Shown here piece after piece: positions 1 through 5,057 of a stretch of DNA of 5,057 nucleotides. Position 1 is the first letter of the stretch. Each line of letters begins with the position of its first letter. The stretch is from Bacteroidales bacterium (lineage in GTDB: Bacteria; Bacteroidota; Bacteroidia; Bacteroidales; 4484-276). The notes under the pieces are model-generated. The model was not told the DNA's origin. It ran no database searches and was given only the letters and a program-made list of their open reading frames with translations. The position numbers were made by a program, and so were the translations under genes. The stretch spans positions 1 to 5,057 of the forward strand of contig JAGYLT010000201.1 of NCBI GenBank assembly GCA_018400545.1. The letters run 5' to 3'.

Positions 1-138
1 TTCGCCACCATCCGCAACCGGAACAAGCACCGTTTTCGCCTCCGGAATAATTTCAAGAATGCCTTCTGAAATACTTCCGGCTACTTTTTTAGCGCTTAAA
101 GAATGCTTGAATGAATCCGGTGCGATTAGGATATGCAT
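1..138 (-). CDS. Glycerate kinase, GlxK/GarK family (N-terminal part, cut by window edge)
   Basis: Cytoplasmic enzyme that phosphorylates glycerate with ATP, feeding it into lower glycolysis. The minus-strand frame opens at ATG 138-136 and stays open to base 1, giving 46 residues that begin MHILIAPDSFKHSLSAKKVA and end VPVADGGE. This matches the family's conserved start, an I-A-P-D-S-F-K strand/loop followed by S-L-S-A and a helix, and the later P-x-A-D-G-G-E segment that forms part of the active site. Full-length members are about 370-380 residues, so nearly 90% lies outside the window. Residue 12 is His where Gly is usual (K-G-S/T-L). The start is 10 bases after the stop of the propeller gene, so the two are probably co-transcribed; no Shine-Dalgarno sequence is visible, as is normal in Bacteroidota. 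Whether the product is 2- or 3-phosphoglycerate cannot be decided from this fragment. The family call is firm despite the short length. Confidence 0.92.
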   Translation of the reverse strand, partial: MHILIAPDSFKHSLSAKKVAGSISEGILEIIPEAKTVLVPVADGGE

Positions 139-148
139 AGAAGAATAA

Positions 149-1234
149 TTATTCTGCCCACTCTGCCAGGAAAAGGTTCGTATCGCGGGTACCGCCATTA
201 TTTCGGTTTGATGAAAATACCAGGTATTTTCCATCATTTGAAAATACGGGGAAGGCGTCAAACACTTCATCGTGTGATATTTGTTCAAGGCCGGTACCAT
301 CAATATTCACCATGAAAAGGTTAAACTTGAAACCCCGTTCTGCGGCATGATTGGATGAAAAAATGATCTTTTCGCCGGAAGGATGAAAAAACGGGCTCCA
401 GTTGGCTTTGCCCAGGTCAGTAACCCGGGTGAGGTTGCTGCCGTCCACATTGCAAACATATAGCTCCATTTCGGTAGGCATAACCAGGCCTTTGTCCAGC
501 AGGTCTTTGTATTTTTTTATTGCTTCGGGCTTTTTGGGCCGGGAAGAGCGAAACACCAGTTTGGTGCCGTCGGGCGAAAAGAATGCTCCGCCGTCGTAGC
601 CCAGCTCATCGGTTACCTGCCGGATGTCGCTGCCATCGATGTTCATGGTGAAGAGTTCAAGATCGCCGCTGCGGACAGAGGTAAAAACGATTTTATCTCC
701 TTTGGGCGAAACTGTGGCTTCCGCATCATAACCCTCATAATCTGTGAGCTTCTGAACGATATTGCCATCCATATCCGACACATAAATATCATAGGAATCA
801 TAAATGGGCCATACGTAATTTCCATCAATTTCGCGGGGAGGCTTGTGCGGGCACATGGCATCGTGCTCATGGGTTGAGGCATACAAAATGGTGCTATCAC
901 CCGGCATAAAATATGAACAGGTAGTGCGCCCATGGCCGGTACTCACAAGCATGGGCTTATGGTTTTTCATATCCGCACCTTCAACAGGCGTGATAAATAT
1001 CTGATCGCACTCGGTATCCCATTCCGGATTGGTGGCCTGAAATATCAGTTTCGAATCATCGAAACTCCAGTATGCTTCGGCATTGTCGCCCCCAAAGGTG
1101 AGCTGCTTGATGTTTTTAAAATATTTCTCCTGTGGATATTTTACCTTGTCAACGTTTGAATCTTCCGGGCTTTGAGCGATAATGGAGAAGCTGATAGCAA
1201 TTGCCAGTGTAGTAAGTAAAAATGTTTTCGTCAT
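149..1234 (-). CDS. Exported TolB-like six-bladed beta-propeller (PD40 repeat) protein
   Basis: A 361-residue protein of the PD40/WD40-like propeller group found in TolB and in the N-terminal parts of some peptidases; its own role is unknown, but binding of a protein or peptide in the periplasm or at the outer membrane is plausible. Residues 1-20 form a signal peptide (T-K-T, a hydrophobic stretch, then a likely cut at A20/Q21). Blade repeats with the S-P-D-G-x-K-L-V-F-x-S type core occur near 56-67, 108-120, 175-187, 220-231, 284-294 and 331-342, alternating with N-x-D-G-S/T-x-L/I-x-Q/R-V/I-T strands near 198-208, 262-272 and 310-320. There is no separate TolB N-terminal domain and no peptidase domain, so it is a stand-alone propeller. 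Residues 121-145 hold a Cys/His-rich insertion (H122, H124, C128, H130) followed by G-N-Y-V-W-P-I-Y. The protein appears complete, ending L-F-L-A-E-W-A-E. It starts 75 bp after the CHU_C gene and its stop is 10 bp before the glycerate kinase start. The leader is A/T-rich without a Shine-Dalgarno sequence. No clear terminator separates it from either neighbour. Confidence 0.93.
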   Translation of the reverse strand: MTKTFLLTTLAIAISFSIIAQSPEDSNVDKVKYPQEKYFKNIKQLTFGGDNAEAYWSFDDSKLIFQATNPEWDTECDQIFITPVEGADMKNHKPMLVSTGHGRTTCSYFMPGDSTILYASTHEHDAMCPHKPPREIDGNYVWPIYDSYDIYVSDMDGNIVQKLTDYEGYDAEATVSPKGDKIVFTSVRSGDLELFTMNIDGSDIRQVTDELGYDGGAFFSPDGTKLVFRSSRPKKPEAIKKYKDLLDKGLVMPTEMELYVCNVDGSNLTRVTDLGKANWSPFFHPSGEKIIFSSNHAAERGFKFNLFMVNIDGTGLEQISHDEVFDAFPVFSNDGKYLVFSSNRNNGGTRDTNLFLAEWAE

Positions 1235-1309
1235 TATGTTAAAATTTAAAAAGTATGATTTGAAACAGGCGGGTGTGGCAAATGTTCAAGGAAATTTCGG
1301 AGAATCCAC

Positions 1310-3904
1310 TTAACGTTGAAGGGTGATGGATCCGGTGAGCGTTCGCTTTGAGAGCCCTTCGAGCCGAATCTCGTAAACATCACACACATAAAAATAAACA
1401 CCCTCCGCACAATCCTGGTTGTTATTCATGTTTTTCCCATCCCAGTTTATCTCCGGATCCCCGGTTTCAAAAACAATGCGTCCCCAACGGTTAAATACTT
1501 TAAATTGTACACGTTCGACGGAAGTGTAATTTGGGAACGGCCTGAATACCTGATTTTTATCATCCTGATTGGGAGAAAAAAAGTTGGGGAGCCTGTAAGT
1601 TGCGCAAACACTGATGTCAACACAAACCATATTACTGCGCTCACTGAGGTTTCGCAACGAATCGAAGGCCGCCACCTGGTAGCATCCCGCTATGGAAGGG
1701 AGATCTACATGCTCGTATTCGCGTGGCTCAGCCCGGTTTAACGAATCGATCATGACCAGGGTATCGCCCTGCACGGCAGTGTAGTAAATATAATATCCGG
1801 CGATATCTTCAGGGCAGCCGGGCGGATTTTCCCAGGAAAGGTTGTTCTGACTCGCCTCGCAATCGGTTGCCACACTCAGGATTGGAGGACATGGCGGTAC
1901 ATTATCCCTCGGTATTCCGGTATTAATTTGTGAAAAATTGATGATCGGGTTTACCAGCCCGGGCGCTGAATATTCTCCAATGCCCTCAATATAATAGGTG
2001 TATTCCTGACTATTGACCAAATTCGTATCGGTATAAAAAATATTGTTGCTGAACCCTATAGAATCAAATGCCTCCGTTTGGGGATTGTAGCGGAAAATAT
2101 TGTAGCGATAGTTAATCCATGGAGCCTCGGCATTCCACGAAAGTATGAGGGCTTCATCTGTAGGTGAAACATTCAAAAATATCGATCGCGCCACCTGGGT
2201 GGAACCGATCAACACCTCATCACCATTAGCATTGCTGTACATATCGATCCGGTAGGAATATTTCAGTGAGGCCGTATTCAATCCCGAAACATCGGCAAAC
2301 AAAGTATCGTTAATGCCCTGGTTTACTGCAATTTCAGTAAATTGTGTGTTTTCTGAATCCGCTCTGTTAATCACATATTTATAAGGACCGTTAAAGATGA
2401 GGGTGTCCATTTCGGTGGGTTTCGACCAGGCCACAAAAATCTCACCCTGTGATGGAGATGTTTCGTTTATGGAAACATTTGTGATGATAGGCACATCCTT
2501 TTTGAGGGTAGCGCAGGCCTCCGCAGCAGGATAACTTTCGCTGCCATCAGCAAAAAATGCAACCACGGTGTAACAATAATCGATGCCGTGCACCAGTCCG
2601 ATGCCCTGATTGTCATCAATAAAGGTAGTGTCGGCAATACCTTCCAGCGTGGCAATTTTTACATATCCGGATTCTTCAGGAATTCCCGGATCACAAGGGC
2701 CGGGATCCAGGCCGTAAAATCCATCCCTCCGGTACAGGTCATATCCGATGGTTCGATCGCATTCGGCCTGGTTCCAGCTCAGGTGGATTGAATTTCCAAC
2801 CGCCGTGGCGCTGAGGTTCCTGGGGGGCGGGCTAATGACACGAATACTTATCGTTTTGATATCGGAGAGCTGTGGAAAATTAAAGGTGTCGCGGGCTGTG
2901 AACACCACCTGGTAAGGCTGAAACTGCACGTGTGAGCATGTGGTATTCCAGGTAAATGTGGAAGTAACGCTCCCCTCACCTATTGCTGCCGGAAAAGTGG
3001 CCGGACTGTCCTCTACCACAAATGGCCCGCCCAATGCGCTGATCACAAGCTGGTCGTCGTCAGGATCGGTAGCCGAAACCAAAAAGCTCAAGGTGTCGCC
3101 GGCCATCACACAGGTATCCTGCAAAGTGTTTATCACAGGGGATTCATTATCGCAGGCGATGATGGTAATCTGCATGTCGCGTGTTACGTAACCGATCCGG
3201 ATACCGTTTCGCCATTCCTCGATCAAAAATGCGATGTTGTATTCGCCCTGCAGGATTGGATTGTCCCAGGTGATGGTTCCCGTTACTGCATCGATTTCGA
3301 AGATGGTTTGCACGGTGGTATCAATTTCGTTGGGCAAAATATATCCGGGAATCGGCAATCCAAAAGCACCCCTGCAATCTACCAACTTGTATGAAAGGCT
3401 GTCGCCATCCGCATCGAATGCGGCAGGATTGTGGAGGTACAAATTGTTTACGCATCCGTTGTCGATGGGCGGGGCAAGCAGTTCCACAGAATTGTTTGGA
3501 CCCAGGAATGGATTGATCACAAGTTCGGTACGGATGAAAAAAGGTACGTTTACGGAATTCGGAATATTCAGCACCCCATAATTCCGGTTGGGATCCTCCA
3601 CTGAAACTACATATGAACCCTGTCCGGGAAACGTATGCACTGCACCGGCGTAAACATTCCGGCTGATGTTGTTGGGATAGTTGATCTTCTGGGTTCTTGG
3701 AACAATCTGCGAAGTGCCATCACCCCAGTCGATGCGCAATTCGGGGCGGTCGGCAGGGCTGGGCGTGTAGGTGTAGGTAACGATGGTGAATTCGTATTTC
3801 AGGTTTGAAATGGCCTTGTACGTGATCTCACCGGCTCGCTGGTGGGTTGAAAACACAGCAAAAGAAATTGAAATCAGGACTATAGTTAGTAAGTATTTCC
3901 TCAT
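1310..3904 (-). CDS. Large secreted multidomain protein with PKD-like, FnIII-like and CHU_C type IX sorting domains
   Basis: An 864-residue surface or extracellular protein, probably exported by Sec and then by the type IX secretion system. Residues 1-19 form a signal peptide, followed by T-H-Q-R-A-G-E-I-T-Y, a variant of the THxxGGEITY start common in large Bacteroidota surface proteins. Residues 35-105 resemble a PKD fold (W-G-D-G-T at 60-64, then H-T-F-P-G-Q-G-S-Y). Residues 160-250 and 254-356 look cadherin-like (D-A-D-G-D-S-L-S-Y; A-T-D-P-D-D-D-Q-L, putative calcium sites). Four fibronectin III-like modules follow at about 358-468, 471-575, 576-660 and 670-765. Residues 768-864 (bases 1603-1313) are the CHU_C/gliding-motility C-terminal domain: N-F-F-S-P-N-Q-D-D-K-N-Q-V-F, V-F-N-R-W-G-R-I-V-F, W-D-G-K, C-A-E-G-V-Y-F-Y-V-C-D-V-Y. 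There are 17 cysteines, suggesting disulfides. No enzyme domain is recognised, so an adhesin or matrix role is an inference. ATG 3904-3902 is chosen because it directly precedes the signal peptide; no Shine-Dalgarno sequence is seen. Confidence 0.95.
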   Translation of the reverse strand: MRKYLLTIVLISISFAVFSTHQRAGEITYKAISNLKYEFTIVTYTYTPSPADRPELRIDWGDGTSQIVPRTQKINYPNNISRNVYAGAVHTFPGQGSYVVSVEDPNRNYGVLNIPNSVNVPFFIRTELVINPFLGPNNSVELLAPPIDNGCVNNLYLHNPAAFDADGDSLSYKLVDCRGAFGLPIPGYILPNEIDTTVQTIFEIDAVTGTITWDNPILQGEYNIAFLIEEWRNGIRIGYVTRDMQITIIACDNESPVINTLQDTCVMAGDTLSFLVSATDPDDDQLVISALGGPFVVEDSPATFPAAIGEGSVTSTFTWNTTCSHVQFQPYQVVFTARDTFNFPQLSDIKTISIRVISPPPRNLSATAVGNSIHLSWNQAECDRTIGYDLYRRDGFYGLDPGPCDPGIPEESGYVKIATLEGIADTTFIDDNQGIGLVHGIDYCYTVVAFFADGSESYPAAEACATLKKDVPIITNVSINETSPSQGEIFVAWSKPTEMDTLIFNGPYKYVINRADSENTQFTEIAVNQGINDTLFADVSGLNTASLKYSYRIDMYSNANGDEVLIGSTQVARSIFLNVSPTDEALILSWNAEAPWINYRYNIFRYNPQTEAFDSIGFSNNIFYTDTNLVNSQEYTYYIEGIGEYSAPGLVNPIINFSQINTGIPRDNVPPCPPILSVATDCEASQNNLSWENPPGCPEDIAGYYIYYTAVQGDTLVMIDSLNRAEPREYEHVDLPSIAGCYQVAAFDSLRNLSERSNMVCVDISVCATYRLPNFFSPNQDDKNQVFRPFPNYTSVERVQFKVFNRWGRIVFETGDPEINWDGKNMNNNQDCAEGVYFYVCDVYEIRLEGLSKRTLTGSITLQR

Positions 3905-4018
3905 TAATTGTTGAGCTTGATAGGAGTGTCCGTTTTCTTGTTCGTCAAAAAATTTTCTATGTCTCTCTTCGGGTAAAATAACAACAAAACATCCAAATTA
4001 ATGCCATATCTGAAAATT

Positions 4019-4030
4019 ATTAACGTTAAT
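4019..4030. promoter_or_regulatory. Perfect 12-bp palindrome, possible operator
   Basis: ATTAACGTTAAT reads the same on both strands and lies 77 bp before the rel start and 114 bp before the CHU_C gene start. It is too short and has no loop, so it cannot act as a hairpin terminator, but it is the size of a half-site pair for a dimeric regulator. AT-rich palindromes arise by chance fairly often, so binding is only a possibility. Confidence 0.22.
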
Positions 4031-4079
4031 TTATTAAAATTTGATACACACAAAAAGAGCCATACAGGATCATAATGTT

Positions 4080-4087
4080 TAATTTTG
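4080..4087 (+). promoter_or_regulatory. Candidate Bacteroidota -7 promoter box for rel
   Basis: TAATTTTG matches the Bacteroidota sigma-ABfr -7 consensus TAnnTTTG exactly. It ends 20 bases before the rel ATG, so transcription would start around 4092-4095 with a very short leader of roughly 13-16 bases. No TTTG or TTG -33 element is present at the expected place (about 4055-4060); the nearest upstream TTTG, at 4040-4043, is too far away. The motif is real; its function is inferred. Confidence 0.42.
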
Positions 4088-4107
4088 CTTGATTACAAAA
4101 ATTGCAG

Positions 4108-5057
4108 ATGTACTCCGAAACAGAAAAAAAAGAAATCGCCCGGCAATACCGGACTTTATTAAGGGTATGGAAAAACCGCAAAGGTAACGGTGAAGCCAGA
4201 ATGGTCCGTCAGGCCTTCGACCTCGCGGTTGAGGCCCATCAGGGAATGCGCCGCCGCTCCAAAGAACCCTATGTTTATCATCCGCTGGAGGTTGCCACCA
4301 TTTGTGCAAAAGACATGCGCCTGGATGCCACTTCCATTGTTTGTGCCCTTTTGCACGATGTGGTAGAGGATACTGATATTTCACTTGAAGAAATCGAACA
4401 GCAGTTCAATCCCAGGGTAGCACTGATCATTGGCGGGCTCACCAAGATACAGGGCATTTTTGACGATGGCCGCCGCTCCATCCAGGCCGAATATTTCAAA
4501 CGAATGATCCTGGCCCTTGCGGAAGATATGCGGGTGATCCTGATCAAGCTTGCCGACAGGCTGCATAATATGCGCACCCTGAACCACATGCCCCGCGACA
4601 AACAACTGAAAATCGCTTCGGAAACGCTTGTACTTTATGCACCCCTGGCTTATAGAATCGGGCTTTACAATGTAAAAACCGAGCTCGAAGACCTTTCCCT
4701 GAAATATACCGAGCCTGAAATTTACGAATTCATCAGCAAGCAGGTTGAAGAAACCAGGATCGACCGCGACCGTTTTATCAACCGGTTTATCTATCCCGTA
4801 AAAAACCTGTTTAACAAACACAACATTTCTTACAAACTGCATGTGCGGGTAAAATCGGTGTATTCGATCTGGCAAAAAATGCAACGGCAGAACATCAATT
4901 TCGAAGATGTTTACGATGTTTTTGCCGTTCGCATCATCCTCGACTCCCCTCCCGAAACTGAGCGGCTGGATTGCTGGAAGGTTTATTCGCTCATTACAGA
5001 AATCTACAAACCCAAGCACGACCGCATCCGCGACTGGATATCCATCCCAAAATCCAA
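4108..5057 (+). CDS. rel: RelA/SpoT-family (p)ppGpp synthetase/hydrolase (N-terminal 316 residues, cut by window edge)
   Basis: Cytoplasmic stringent-response enzyme that makes (p)ppGpp from GTP/GDP and ATP and degrades it. The frame runs from ATG 4108 to the right edge without a stop. An in-frame TGA at 4090-4092 limits how far upstream translation could begin, and ATG 4108 gives the usual short N-terminus. Residues about 30-180 are the HD hydrolase domain: Y-H-P at 57-59, the H-D-V-V-E-D motif at 83-88 and K-L-A-D-R-L-H-N-M-R-T at 147-157. The expected metal ligands H58, H83, D84 and D150 are all present, so hydrolase activity is likely. The synthetase domain begins near 237 with R247, K249, Y-S-I-W-Q-K-M (252-258) and F-E-D-V-Y-D-V-F-A-V-R-I-I (265-277). 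R-I-R-D at 306-309 sits where bifunctional and SpoT-type enzymes have RxKD and RelA-type synthetases have ExDD, which favours a bifunctional enzyme. Long family members are about 700-750 residues; the rest of the synthetase and the TGS, helical and ACT regions lie outside the window. No Shine-Dalgarno sequence is seen. Confidence 0.96.
   Translation, partial: MYSETEKKEIARQYRTLLRVWKNRKGNGEARMVRQAFDLAVEAHQGMRRRSKEPYVYHPLEVATICAKDMRLDATSIVCALLHDVVEDTDISLEEIEQQFNPRVALIIGGLTKIQGIFDDGRRSIQAEYFKRMILALAEDMRVILIKLADRLHNMRTLNHMPRDKQLKIASETLVLYAPLAYRIGLYNVKTELEDLSLKYTEPEIYEFISKQVEETRIDRDRFINRFIYPVKNLFNKHNISYKLHVRVKSVYSIWQKMQRQNINFEDVYDVFAVRIILDSPPETERLDCWKVYSLITEIYKPKHDRIRDWISIPKS

Larger units (their letters stand above)
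3905..4107. promoter_or_regulatory. Divergent intergenic region between CHU_C gene and rel
   Basis: This 203-bp AT-rich stretch lies between two start codons facing away from each other, so it should carry promoters for both genes. On the plus strand it contains a perfect TAnnTTTG box near rel. On the minus strand the best candidate for the CHU_C gene is TTAATTTG (read from 4001 to 3994), one base off TAnnTTTG and lacking a TTTG -33 box at the right distance, so I do not call it separately. A 12-bp palindrome sits near the middle. I see no open frame of coding quality, tRNA or riboswitch-like structure in it. Confidence 0.6.

Noticed and set aside
142..155. Perfect 14-bp palindrome AGAATAATTATTCT over the propeller stop codon
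   Set aside because: It is AT-rich, lacks a loop and a T-tract, and sits in a 10-bp gap between probable co-transcribed genes; a terminator there is unlikely and chance is sufficient.
1235..1309. Possible promoter or terminator in the 75-bp gap before the propeller gene
   Set aside because: On the minus strand TACTTTTT and AACATTTG each miss the TAnnTTTG consensus by one base, and the spacing of the TTTG to the TA box (23 bases) is long. No stem-loop with a T-run is visible. Not strong enough to call.
3234..3581. A 115-residue plus-strand frame, with other plus-strand frames at 2940-3191 and 1505-1741
   Set aside because: All lie antisense to the CHU_C gene, whose domains are clear along its full length; low-complexity composition and no recognisable motif.
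3923..3951. TTGACG plus TCCTAT on the minus strand as a sigma-70-like promoter for the CHU_C gene
   Set aside because: The -10 part matches poorly, and Bacteroidota primary promoters follow a different consensus.
4381..5019. A 212-residue open frame on the minus strand
   Set aside because: It lies opposite the well-supported rel gene, resembles no known family, and reflects codon bias of the real gene.
1..5057. CRISPR array, insertion sequence, tRNA or phage-like segment
   Set aside because: No regularly spaced repeats, terminal inverted repeats, transposase motifs or cloverleaf-forming segments were seen on either strand; nearly all bases belong to four housekeeping or envelope genes.

Overview
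The window looks like ordinary chromosomal DNA from a member of the Bacteroidota, probably of Bacteroidales/Marinilabiliales type. The evidence is a large secreted protein ending in a gliding-motility/CHU_C-type C-terminal domain (the type B sorting signal of the type IX secretion system, found only in this phylum), start codons without Shine-Dalgarno sequences but with A/T-rich leaders, and a perfect match to the phylum's TAnnTTTG -7 promoter box. Genus and species cannot be told from this sequence.

Layout: three genes lie head to tail on the minus strand and one diverges on the plus strand. Reading the minus strand from right to left, the first gene (3904-1310) encodes an 864-residue surface or secreted protein with a PKD-like N-terminal region, cadherin-like regions, four fibronectin type III-like modules and the CHU_C sorting domain. 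After 75 bp comes a 361-residue exported TolB-like beta-propeller protein (1234-149). Ten bases after its stop a glycerate kinase begins (138 to the left edge), of which only the first 46 codons are present. Spacing and orientation suggest that the last two genes, and possibly all three, are co-transcribed.

On the plus strand, from 4108 to the right edge, are the first 316 codons of a long RelA/SpoT-family (p)ppGpp synthetase/hydrolase. Its hydrolase HD motif is intact and the start of its synthetase domain is present. It is separated from the CHU_C gene by a 203-bp AT-rich divergent intergenic region holding a candidate promoter and a 12-bp palindrome.

The genes do not form an obvious pathway: one is stringent-response control, one is central carbon metabolism, and two are cell-envelope or secreted proteins. 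I found no mobile element, CRISPR array, RNA gene or clear intrinsic terminator, and no convincing new system. The points worth a second look are small: the divergent control region, sequence variants in Rel and glycerate kinase, a Cys/His-rich insertion in the propeller, and the pairing of the propeller gene with the kinase gene.
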